64,000 nt of DNA from Scandinavium sp002470465. Lineage in GTDB: Bacteria > Pseudomonadota > Gammaproteobacteria > Enterobacterales > Enterobacteriaceae. Where the stretch lies: assembly GCF_040750395.1 (NCBI RefSeq), contig NZ_JBFLVD010000017.1:62001-126000 (forward strand). The letters run 5' to 3'. The notes under the pieces are model-generated. The model ran no database searches and had not been told where the DNA came from. It worked only from the letters and a program-made list of their open reading frames with translations. Made by a program: the position numbers and the translations under genes. This document shows, piece by piece, positions 51,721 to 59,842 of the stretch; position 1 is the first letter of the stretch, and every line of letters starts with the position of its first letter.

Positions 51721-52053
51721 GTGGAAAGAATCATTATCCCTACTCATTATGTTCATGTCAGAGCAACCCCACTCTGGACGAAAGAAACAGCACCGGCCGC
51801 TATCTGGCAACGACATCTGGACAAAGGCACCCGTCAGGGTGTCTACCCTCGCCTGAGCGTCATGCAGGGGTGCATCCGTTATTTGGGCTATGCGGATGAG
51901 ACCAGCCCGGATCCCGTAGAAACATTAACTATCGAAGCGGGTCAGTTTGGTGTTTTCCCTCCAGAAAAATGGCACCGTATTGAAGCGCTGACCGAAGACA
52001 CTGTTTTTAACGTCGACTTTTATGTTGACCCGAAAATCCTTACCGAAGATTAA
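51721..52053 (+). CDS. yeaR: YeaR-like cupin (DUF1971)
   Basis: The protein has 110 residues from a GTG start. The sequence TRQGVYPRLSVMQGCIRYLGY and IEAGQFGVFPPEKWHRIEAL closely follow E. coli YeaR (119 residues). YeaR is a small cupin/TehB-like domain whose conserved His/Glu residues suggest metal binding. The E. coli operon responds to nitrate and nitric oxide, with a suggested role in nitrosative stress; biochemical activity is unknown. It lacks the short E. coli C-terminal tail. The next gene follows after 10 bases. Confidence 0.92.
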   Translation: MERIIIPTHYVHVRATPLWTKETAPAAIWQRHLDKGTRQGVYPRLSVMQGCIRYLGYADETSPDPVETLTIEAGQFGVFPPEKWHRIEALTEDTVFNVDFYVDPKILTED

Positions 52054-52063
52054 GGAGTCCGTA

Positions 52064-52402
52064 ATGGATATCGAAAACAAAGGCTACACGCTTGAAGTCG
52101 TTAACTACGCCAGCAAAGAGAAACAGGCTAAAGTTTATTTGAAACCGATGTCGCTCTATGTCCCTGACATTGCTGTGCAAGCGCTCAACGAGCTGGTTGA
52201 AAATCTGGCGAGCAAAGAAAATGCCCCGAAAGGTTTTGTCGTGACGGTTACCAACAACAATAATGGCGTTTCCGTCGATAAAAACCTGGCTACGCTGGCT
52301 GAACTGCATGATGCGACCACCGCGGCGGATACCGTGAAGGATTTGATCAACATCGTTCGTGGTTACGACACTGACGAAGAAGTTAACGTCTGCGGCTGGT
52401 GA
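52064..52402 (+). CDS. Two-domain YoaG-like protein (DUF1869 duplicated)
   Basis: The protein has 112 residues from the ATG at 52064, after AAGGAG. E. coli YoaG has only 60 residues. The C-terminal half (about 58-112: VVTVTNNNNGVSVD ... TVKDLINIVRGYDTDEEVNVCGW in outline) matches whole YoaG including the CGW end. The N-terminal half (about 8-50: YTLEVVNYAS, PMSLYVPDIA, LNELVENLAS) also aligns with YoaG, especially its PMTLLVPEVA and DLVNTVRS parts. I infer an internal tandem duplication. YoaG crystallised as a dimer, so this could be a single-chain pseudodimer. Function is unknown; the operon with yeaR implies a nitrate/nitric oxide response. Confidence 0.85.
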   Translation: MDIENKGYTLEVVNYASKEKQAKVYLKPMSLYVPDIAVQALNELVENLASKENAPKGFVVTVTNNNNGVSVDKNLATLAELHDATTAADTVKDLINIVRGYDTDEEVNVCGW

Positions 52403-52536
52403 TCTCTTCTCTGTGACAGGGAGCACTGGTTTGTGCGCCAGTGCCCTGCCTCTTAATCCGCACTATCTTCCTGTCCCTGCCTTTTCACAGCACTTTCTCC
52501 CTACGCTCACCGTCAACGATTAGCTTTTGTTCAGGC

Positions 52537-52568
52537 GAAAAAAAACCGCCGAACAAGTCGGCGGCTTT
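52537..52568 (-). terminator. Terminator of the nuo operon
   Basis: The stem CCGCCGA/TCGGCGG (52546-52552 with 52558-52564) is followed on the minus strand by eight T residues. It is 19 bases past the nuoN stop. The other strand has CTTTTA, so it may also serve the yeaR transcript. Confidence 0.92.
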
Positions 52569-52586
52569 TATCAGGCTTTCGCGTGA

Positions 52587-54044
52587 TTACATCATCGGCA
52601 TCGCGAGCTGAACAATGCTAATCAGCGGCTGCGGATAAATACCGAGGATCAGCACCAGCAGCGCAGAAATCAGCACCACGATACCACCGGCGCTGTACTG
52701 CCAGTTCGACGGCGCATCACGGTTCAGCTGCTGCGGCGCTTCCAGATACAGGCTCACCGCTACGCGCAGGTAGTAGTAAAGACCAATCGCGGAACCGATA
52801 ACTACCGCGGCAGTCAGCCACCACAGGTGCGCCTGAACGCCCACGGCCAGCACGTAGAATTTACCGATAAAGCCAAGCGTCATCGGGATACCCGCCAGGG
52901 AGAGCATCATCACGGTCATGACCGCCGACAGAATCGGACGGTGCCAGAACAGACCACGGTAAGAGTACAGAGAGTCTGCATCCGGGCCACGGTAAGGGCT
53001 GGACATCAGGCTGACGACACCGAACGCGCCGAGGCTGCTGAACAGATAACCGGCCAGGTACACGCCAACGGTTTCCATGGACATCTGGCCGCTGTGCATC
53101 GCAATCAGCGCCACCAGCAGATAACCCAGGTGAGAGATGGAGGAGTAACCGAGCAGACGCTTGATATTGGTCTGGCTCAGAGCCATCAGGTTACCGAAGA
53201 TGATGGACACAAAGGCAATGATGCCCAGCACCACACGAACGGCTTCGCTGTCGCCCACTGGCGCGTACAGGAACAGACGCATTACCACGCCAAAGATAGC
53301 GATTTTGCTCGCGGTCGCCAGGAAGGTGGAGACCGGTGCAGGCGCGCCCTGATACACGTCTGGCGTCCACAGGTGGAACGGAACCAGAGAGAGCTTGAAC
53401 CCGAGGCCAACAATCATCAGGCCCAGACCCGCCAGCAGCAGCGGCTCATGCAGCATATTGTCCGCAAGCGCTTTGCCCAGTGCCAGGAACGACAGGCTAC
53501 CGGAGTTCGCATACACCAGCGCCATACCGAACAGCAGGAATGAAGAGGCTGCGGCAGACAGAATGGTGTATTTGATGCTGGCTTCCAGCGAGCGTTTCTG
53601 GCGGTAGGCATAACCAATCAGGCCGAACAGCGGCAGCGAGATAAGCTCGATACCAAGGAACAGCGCAGCCATATGGTTGGCGTTCGCCAGCAGAATGCCA
53701 CCCAGCGCGGCAATCAGCACCAGCAGGTAGAACTCTTCTTTGTTGTCGTAATAGCCTTCGAGCCATGGATAGGCAAAGGTACAGGTGGCGAGACTCGCCA
53801 GCAGCACCAGCCCGGTGTAAAGCATGGCGTAGCCATCAACGCGCATCAGCGGCGTGACGTCCATCGCGCCAACGTGACCGACAAACCAAAGCGACAGCAG
53901 CGCGACGTTGAGGCCGACAACCGCTAGCGTGGCATTGAGGAAATGATTGCGTCGCCACGCAATGGAGAGCATCACAACCACCACCGTCAAGCCGACGATC
54001 AGCAGCGGTAGCAGTGCGATCAGTTGTTGTGGAGTTATTGTCAT
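52587..54044 (-). CDS. nuoN: NADH-quinone oxidoreductase subunit N
   Basis: The protein has 485 residues, the same as E. coli NuoN, and about 14 membrane helices. It is one of the three antiporter-like proton-pumping subunits of complex I. Pump-type features are visible, such as the half-helix region QKRSLEASIKYTILSAAASS, LSLVPFHLWTPDVYQGAP and NIKRLLGYSSISHLGYL with its lysines. It is the last gene of the operon, 6 bases after nuoM. Confidence 0.98.
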   Translation of the reverse strand: MTITPQQLIALLPLLIVGLTVVVVMLSIAWRRNHFLNATLAVVGLNVALLSLWFVGHVGAMDVTPLMRVDGYAMLYTGLVLLASLATCTFAYPWLEGYYDNKEEFYLLVLIAALGGILLANANHMAALFLGIELISLPLFGLIGYAYRQKRSLEASIKYTILSAAASSFLLFGMALVYANSGSLSFLALGKALADNMLHEPLLLAGLGLMIVGLGFKLSLVPFHLWTPDVYQGAPAPVSTFLATASKIAIFGVVMRLFLYAPVGDSEAVRVVLGIIAFVSIIFGNLMALSQTNIKRLLGYSSISHLGYLLVALIAMHSGQMSMETVGVYLAGYLFSSLGAFGVVSLMSSPYRGPDADSLYSYRGLFWHRPILSAVMTVMMLSLAGIPMTLGFIGKFYVLAVGVQAHLWWLTAAVVIGSAIGLYYYLRVAVSLYLEAPQQLNRDAPSNWQYSAGGIVVLISALLVLILGIYPQPLISIVQLAMPMM

Positions 54045-54050
54045 GGCGAT

Positions 54051-55580
54051 TTACGGCCTTGTAGTAGTAACAGAATTAACAAACCACTGCTGAATATTGC
54101 CCATCGCAGCGTGTGAGGTGTCGAGGATCGGCTGAGGGTAGAACCCGAGCAGAACCAGCAGCACCACTAACAGCAGGATGATAAACAGCTCGCGCAGCGA
54201 CATCCCTGGCAGTTCTTTAGCCGCAATTTCGCTTTTCGCTTTACCGAAGTAAGCGCGATGCAGCATCGCCAGCGAGTAGACGGAAGCAAACACCAGACCG
54301 AAGGTGGAAATCACGGTAATAACCGGCACGACGTGGAAGCTGCCGAACAGAATCATGAATTCGCCGACGAAGTTACCGGTGCCCGGCATACCGAGGGTTG
54401 CCACAGCGAAGAACATAGACAGCGCTGGCAGCCATTTAATTTTGCTCCACAGGCCGCCCATCATGCGCATATCACGCGTGTGCAGACGTTCGTACAGCTG
54501 ACCACACAGAATGAACAGACCCGCCGCGGACAGACCGTGCGCAATCATCTGAATCACTGCGCCCTGATACGCCAGCTGGCTGCCGGTGTAAATCGCAATC
54601 AGCACAAAGCCCATATGCGAAACAGAGGTGTAGGCGATCAGACGCTTGATGTCGTACTGGGTGAAGGCCATCCACGCGCCGTAGAAGATACCGATCACGC
54701 CGAGCCACATTGCGATTGGCGCAAATTCAGCAGACGCGTTCGGGAACAGCGGTAGCGCGAAGCGCAGCAGACCGTAGGCCGCGGTTTTCAGCAAGATGCC
54801 CGCAAGGTCAACGGAACCTGCCGTTGGTGCCTGAGAGTGCGCATCCGGCAGCCAGCCATGCAGCGGTACTACCGGCATTTTCACCGCGAAGGCGATGAAG
54901 AAGCCGAGCATCAGCAGATATTCCACGTTGTGGGCCATCGGCGTTTTCAGCAGCTGCTCGTAGTTGAAGGTCCACACGCCGGTCGCGCTGTAGTGCACGA
55001 ACACCAGCGCCAGGATGGCAATCAACATCACCAGACCGCTCGCCTGGGTGTAGATGAAGAACTTGGTGGCCGCCGTGATACGCGTTTTACCGTCGGAAGC
55101 TTTGTGGCCCCACAGCGCGATCAGGAAGTACATCGGCACCAACATCATTTCCCAGAAGAAGAAGAACAGGAACATGTCGATGGCGAGGAACACGCCGATA
55201 ACGCCACCCAGGATCCACATCAGGTTGAGGTGGAAGAAGCCCTGATATTTCTGAATTTCCTGCCAGGAGCAGAGTACCGCCAGCACGCCGAGCAGGCCGG
55301 TCAGCACAACCATCAGCAGCGACAGGCCGTCAATGGCGAGGTGAACGGTGATACCAAAGCGTGGGATCCACGGCAGAATGAACTCAGACTGCCATTGCGG
55401 AATGCCAGCGGATTGCGTCAGCGAGTAGCCGCCCTGCAGCCACAGCTGCAGGGACAGAGCCAGCGTCAGTCCCATGGTGATCAGCGCAATCCAGCGCGGC
55501 ACCTTCACGCCGAAGCGCTCGGTCTGCCAGCATAAGAAGCCGCCGATAAACGGGATTAGTATTAGCCAGGGTAATAACAT
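54051..55580 (-). CDS. nuoM: NADH-quinone oxidoreductase subunit M
   Basis: The protein has 509 residues, the same as E. coli NuoM, with about 14 membrane helices. It is an antiporter-like pump subunit: the FWEMMLVPMYFLIALWG segment contains the essential glutamate, AVKMPVVPLHGWLPDAHSQAPT holds the central lysine region, and YDIKRLIAYTSVSHMGFV is the second. It lies 27 bases downstream of nuoL. Confidence 0.98.
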   Translation of the reverse strand: MLLPWLILIPFIGGFLCWQTERFGVKVPRWIALITMGLTLALSLQLWLQGGYSLTQSAGIPQWQSEFILPWIPRFGITVHLAIDGLSLLMVVLTGLLGVLAVLCSWQEIQKYQGFFHLNLMWILGGVIGVFLAIDMFLFFFFWEMMLVPMYFLIALWGHKASDGKTRITAATKFFIYTQASGLVMLIAILALVFVHYSATGVWTFNYEQLLKTPMAHNVEYLLMLGFFIAFAVKMPVVPLHGWLPDAHSQAPTAGSVDLAGILLKTAAYGLLRFALPLFPNASAEFAPIAMWLGVIGIFYGAWMAFTQYDIKRLIAYTSVSHMGFVLIAIYTGSQLAYQGAVIQMIAHGLSAAGLFILCGQLYERLHTRDMRMMGGLWSKIKWLPALSMFFAVATLGMPGTGNFVGEFMILFGSFHVVPVITVISTFGLVFASVYSLAMLHRAYFGKAKSEIAAKELPGMSLRELFIILLLVVLLVLLGFYPQPILDTSHAAMGNIQQWFVNSVTTTRP

Positions 55581-55607
55581 GGCGATCTATATTCCTTTTC
55601 TGTCAAC

Positions 55608-57449
55608 TCAACGCAAAACCATCAGCAGCGCGAGAACAACCACCGCGCCAATGCTCATGGATGCCACATACCAGCGCAGGTAACCGTTCTCGCTCACCAG
55701 CAGACCTTTGCCTGCGAAGCGGGAAAGAATGGCCGGGAGATTCATCAGACTGTTCAGCGGATCGCGTTTCAGCAGCCACGCAATGCCCAGGTACGGTTTG
55801 ACGAAAATATTATCGTACAGCCAGTCGAAGCCCCAGGCGTTGTACCACCAGGTTCCGAGCAGACGGCCCGGCGCGCTGTTGGCAATCGCGGTGACCAGCG
55901 TACGTTTACCCAGCCACAGCCAGGCGGCAATCAGGATGCCGGCAATCGCCACAACGCCGGAGGTGATTTCCAGAGTCAGGACGTGGCTGTGTTCCAGTTC
56001 AGTTGTCTGCGGCAGTACACCCTGCAGTGGCGGAACAATCATGGCGCCAACAAAGGTGGACAGAACGAGCAGCACGATAAGCGGCAGGTGATGGGTAATC
56101 CCCTTCCCTGCGTGCGCGTGGATCTGCTCTTTGCCGTGGAACACGATGAAGATCATGCGGAAGGTATAGAGCGACGTCATGAACGCGCCCACCAGACCGG
56201 CGATCATCAGGTTGATGTGACCGTTGGCCATCGCACCTGCCAGGATCTCATCCTTACTGAAGAAGCCAGCGGTAATCAGCGGTAGCGCGGACAGCGCAGC
56301 ACCACCGACCAGGAAGCAGACATACACCAGCGGAATTGACTTACGCAGGCCACCCATTTTGAAGATGTTCTGCTCGTGGTGGCAGGCCAGAATGACCGAA
56401 CCGGACGAGAGGAACAGCAGCGCTTTGAAGAACGCGTGGGTCATCAGATGGAAAATCGCTGCATCCCATGCCTGAACGCCGAGCGCCAGGAACATGTAGC
56501 CAATCTGGCTCATGGTGGAGTAAGCGAGTACACGTTTGATGTCGGTCTGAACCAGTGCGGCAAAGCCTGCCATCACCAGCGTAACCGCACCAACAATACC
56601 CACCAGATGCAGAATTTCCGGGGTCATCAGGAACAGGCCGTGAGTACGGGCAATCAGGTAGACGCCCGCGGTCACCATGGTTGCGGCGTGGATCAGCGCA
56701 GAAACCGGAGTTGGACCAGCCATTGCGTCCGCAAGCCACGTCTGCAACGGCAGCTGAGCCGATTTACCGACCGCACCACCCAGCAGCATCAGCGTTGCCC
56801 AGGTCAACATGTTGTTGCCGGCTTCGAAGTGCTGCGGAGCCAGCTCGACCATTTCACGGAAGTTCAGGGTGCCCAGCTCGTTGTAGAGGATGAACAGCGC
56901 GAAAGCGAGGAACACGTCACCCACACGGGTCACGACGAAGGCTTTCATCGCTGCTGCGCCATTCTTCGGATCGGTATAGTAGAAACCGATCAGCAGATAG
57001 GAGCACAGGCCCACGCCTTCCCAGCCCAGGTACATCAGCAGCAGGTTATCCGCCAGCACCAGCACCACCATGCTCGCAATGAACAGGTTGGTGTAGGCGA
57101 AGAAGCGGGAGTAGCCCTCTTCTCCGCGCATGTACCAGGAGGCAAACATGTGGATCAGGAAGCCAACGCCGGTAACCACAGAGAGCATGGTCAGCGACAG
57201 GCCATCCAGCACCAGATTGAAGCCGATGTTGAAATCGCCGACGGACATCCAGTTCCACAGCGGCACGCTGACGGCCTGTTTACCGTTGGCGAAGAAATCC
57301 ACGCCGACAAAAACGGTGGTCAGCGCGGCCAGGCCCACAGAGCCCATACCGATGGTGGCGGAGAGATTCTCAGACCAGCGCCCGCGGGAGAAGGCGAGCA
57401 GCAGGAAGCCAATCAATGGCAAAATGACGGTTAAGGCAAGCATGTTCAT
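55608..57449 (-). CDS. nuoL: NADH-quinone oxidoreductase subunit L
   Basis: The protein has 613 residues, the same as E. coli NuoL. It has about 16 membrane helices and the long amphipathic lateral helix near the C-terminus that braces the membrane arm. It is the distal pump subunit: LLLMYLGWEGVGLCSYLLIGFY, KSAQLPLQTWLADAMAGPTP and DIKRVLAYSTMSQIGYMF are the conserved pump segments. The start overlaps the nuoK stop by 4 bases. Confidence 0.98.
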   Translation of the reverse strand: MNMLALTVILPLIGFLLLAFSRGRWSENLSATIGMGSVGLAALTTVFVGVDFFANGKQAVSVPLWNWMSVGDFNIGFNLVLDGLSLTMLSVVTGVGFLIHMFASWYMRGEEGYSRFFAYTNLFIASMVVLVLADNLLLMYLGWEGVGLCSYLLIGFYYTDPKNGAAAMKAFVVTRVGDVFLAFALFILYNELGTLNFREMVELAPQHFEAGNNMLTWATLMLLGGAVGKSAQLPLQTWLADAMAGPTPVSALIHAATMVTAGVYLIARTHGLFLMTPEILHLVGIVGAVTLVMAGFAALVQTDIKRVLAYSTMSQIGYMFLALGVQAWDAAIFHLMTHAFFKALLFLSSGSVILACHHEQNIFKMGGLRKSIPLVYVCFLVGGAALSALPLITAGFFSKDEILAGAMANGHINLMIAGLVGAFMTSLYTFRMIFIVFHGKEQIHAHAGKGITHHLPLIVLLVLSTFVGAMIVPPLQGVLPQTTELEHSHVLTLEITSGVVAIAGILIAAWLWLGKRTLVTAIANSAPGRLLGTWWYNAWGFDWLYDNIFVKPYLGIAWLLKRDPLNSLMNLPAILSRFAGKGLLVSENGYLRWYVASMSIGAVVVLALLMVLR

Positions 57450-57748
57450 CCACGCAACTCACTTACTGAATCGATGTTCAGGTTCTGGCGGCGACGGTGG
57501 AGCTGCAGCAGCAGCGCCAGGCCAATACTCGCCTCCGCAGCCGCGAGGCTGATAGCGAGGATATACATCACCTGACCGTCGGTCTGGCCCCAGTAGCTAC
57601 CGGCAACCACGAAGGCCAGCGCGGCGGCGTTAATCATGATTTCCAGCCCGATCAGCATAAACAGCAGATTGCGGCGGATAACCAGACCGGTCAGCCCGAG
57701 AACGAAGAGGATCGCCGCGAGGATCAGTCCATGTGTTAAGGGGATCAT
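57446..57748 (-). CDS. nuoK: NADH-quinone oxidoreductase subunit K
   Basis: The protein has 100 residues with three membrane helices, MrpC-like. The buried glutamates of the proton path are visible in LLFMLIGLEIMINAAAL and AISLAAAEASIGLALLLQ. It overlaps nuoJ and nuoL by 4 bases each, indicating tight translational coupling. Confidence 0.98.
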   Translation of the reverse strand: MIPLTHGLILAAILFVLGLTGLVIRRNLLFMLIGLEIMINAAALAFVVAGSYWGQTDGQVMYILAISLAAAEASIGLALLLQLHRRRQNLNIDSVSELRG

Positions 57749-58296
57749 GCGTGCTCCTCCGGTTTTCTTTTGCTGTCGTTCGGACGGTTGCTGATGACTT
57801 CACCCACGCGGTCTTCACGACCAACGTGGAAGGCGACAACCAGGCCCGCCAGCAGCAGCATGGAAGCCAGTTCCACCGCCAGCACGTACGGACCGAACAG
57901 TGCAACGCCCACTTCCTTCGCGCTGATCGCGTTGCCGTCGATACCCTGGTCGCTCACGCCCAAAATACCGTAAACAATCACCGCCAGCAGAACCACGGAC
58001 AGCACGCCAGGCCCAATCCAGACCTGCGGCTTCAGCCACTGACGTTCCTGTTCGATTTCGGCGCCGCCCAGGTTCAGCATCATCACTACGAACACGAACA
58101 GCACCATGATCGCCCCGGCATAAACAATGATCTCCAGCGCCCCGGCGAAATACGCTCCGAGCGAGAAGAACACGCCGGCAATCGCCAGCAGGGAGATGAT
58201 CAGGTACAGCAACGCATGCACCGGATTGGTGTGCGTGATGACCCGTAGCGTGGCCAGGATGGCGACGAGACCACAAATGTAAAATGCGAATTCCAT
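57745..58296 (-). CDS. nuoJ: NADH-quinone oxidoreductase subunit J
   Basis: The protein has 183 residues (E. coli 184) with five predicted membrane helices. The third, which contains the pi-bulge linked to coupling, reads GALEIIVYAGAIMVLFVFVV with its conserved tyrosine. A charged C-terminal tail follows (GREDRVGEVISNRPND...). It is 11 bases after nuoI. Confidence 0.97.
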   Translation of the reverse strand: MEFAFYICGLVAILATLRVITHTNPVHALLYLIISLLAIAGVFFSLGAYFAGALEIIVYAGAIMVLFVFVVMMLNLGGAEIEQERQWLKPQVWIGPGVLSVVLLAVIVYGILGVSDQGIDGNAISAKEVGVALFGPYVLAVELASMLLLAGLVVAFHVGREDRVGEVISNRPNDSKRKPEEHA

Positions 58297-58307
58297 TGCC
58301 CCTCTCC

Positions 58308-58850
58308 TTACGGTAACAGGCTCTTGACGTCGATAGGCTTGGCTTCGTTCTCTGCTTCGCCCTTATCTTTGCCGTCGATTGCCATACCCGCCATCCGGTA
58401 GAAGTTATATTCCGGGTATTTGCCCGGACCGGAAATCAGCAGATCCTCTTTCTCGTACACCAGATCCTGACGCTTGTATTCACCCAGCTCGAAGTCCGGG
58501 GTCAACTGAATCGCCGTGGTCGGGCACGCTTCTTCACACAGGCCGCAGAAAATGCAGCGTGAGAAGTTGATGCGGAAAAACTCTGGATACCAGCGGCCAT
58601 CTTTGGTCTCTGCCTTTTGCAGAGAGATACAGCCAACCGGACAGGCAACGGCGCACAGGTTACAGGCTACGCAGCGCTCTTCACCGTCCGGATCGCGCGT
58701 CAGCACGATGCGGCCACGGTAGCGCGGCGGCAGGTAAACCGGCTCTTCCGGATACATCTGCGTTTCGCGCTTGGCGAACGCGTGCATCCCGATCATCCAG
58801 ATACTGCGAACCTGGGTGCCGAAGCCCACTATTAATTCTTTTAAAGTCAT
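58308..58850 (-). CDS. nuoI: NADH-quinone oxidoreductase subunit I
   Basis: The protein has 180 residues, the same as E. coli. It is a ferredoxin-like subunit of the peripheral arm with two [4Fe-4S] clusters (N6a and N6b): CVACNLCAVACPVGC and CIFCGLCEEACPTTA. It carries electrons towards cluster N2 in NuoB. It is 14 bases after nuoH. Confidence 0.98.
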   Translation of the reverse strand: MTLKELIVGFGTQVRSIWMIGMHAFAKRETQMYPEEPVYLPPRYRGRIVLTRDPDGEERCVACNLCAVACPVGCISLQKAETKDGRWYPEFFRINFSRCIFCGLCEEACPTTAIQLTPDFELGEYKRQDLVYEKEDLLISGPGKYPEYNFYRMAGMAIDGKDKGEAENEAKPIDVKSLLP

Positions 58851-58864
58851 GGTCTATTCGCCCC

Positions 58865-59842
58865 TTATGGCTGCTGCCAGAGAATGACAGCCGCCGTTAC
58901 CAGCAAGTTGATCAGCGTCAGCGGCAGGCACACTTTCCAGCCGAAGGACATCACCTGGTCATAACGCGGACGAGGCAATGCAGCACGGATCAAAATGAAC
59001 ATCATCATGAAGAACGCGGTTTTGATCGCGAACCAGATGAATGGCGGTAAGAACGGACCCTGCCAGCCACCGAAGAACAGCGTCACAATCAGCGCTGAAA
59101 CGGTGACGATACCGATGTATTCGCCCACGAAGAACAGGCCGAACTTCATGCCGGAATATTCGATGTGGTAACCGTCGGCCAGCTCCTGCTCCGCTTCCGG
59201 CTGGTCAAACGGGTGACGGTGACACACCGCCACGCCCGCGATAGCGAAAGTAATGAAGCCGAAGAACTGTGGAATCACGTTCCACAGGTGTGCCTGGTTA
59301 TTGACGATATCGGTCATGTTGAAGGAGCCAGCCTGCGCGACAACCCCCATCAGCGACAGGCCGAGGAACACTTCGTAGCTCAGGGTTTGCGCTGAAGCAC
59401 GCATTGCACCGAGCAGCGAGTATTTGTTGTTACTCGACCAGCCTGCGAACAGCACGGCGTAAACCGCCAGACCCGCCATCATCAGGAAGAACAGAATACC
59501 GATGTTGAGGTCGGCAACCACCCAGGTCGGGCTGACCGGGACGATGGCAAACGACAGCAGCAAAGAGGTGAACGCGATAACCGGCGCCAGGGTGAAGATC
59601 ACCTTGTCGGTAAATTTCGGGATCCAGTCCTCTTTGAAGAACATCTTGATCATGTCCGCCACCAGCTGGAGCGAGCCGCCCCAGCCTACGCGGTTCGGCC
59701 CGTAACGGTTCTGGAACAGACCGAGCAGACGACGTTCACCAAAGCTCATGAACGCCCCGCAGGTGACAACCACCAGCAGGATGACAACTGCCTTCAGGAT
59801 GCTTAACAGAATGTCGATAACATCCGGTGTTAACCAACTCAT
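58865..59842 (-). CDS. nuoH: NADH-quinone oxidoreductase subunit H
   Basis: The protein has 325 residues, the same as E. coli NuoH, with eight membrane helices. It joins the membrane arm to the peripheral arm and forms the quinone chamber and E channel. The acidic loop HPFDQPEAEQELADGYHIEYSG (five conserved Glu/Asp) and the N-terminal GERRLLGLFQNRYGPNRVG are intact. It overlaps nuoG by 4 bases. Confidence 0.98.
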   Translation of the reverse strand: MSWLTPDVIDILLSILKAVVILLVVVTCGAFMSFGERRLLGLFQNRYGPNRVGWGGSLQLVADMIKMFFKEDWIPKFTDKVIFTLAPVIAFTSLLLSFAIVPVSPTWVVADLNIGILFFLMMAGLAVYAVLFAGWSSNNKYSLLGAMRASAQTLSYEVFLGLSLMGVVAQAGSFNMTDIVNNQAHLWNVIPQFFGFITFAIAGVAVCHRHPFDQPEAEQELADGYHIEYSGMKFGLFFVGEYIGIVTVSALIVTLFFGGWQGPFLPPFIWFAIKTAFFMMMFILIRAALPRPRYDQVMSFGWKVCLPLTLINLLVTAAVILWQQP

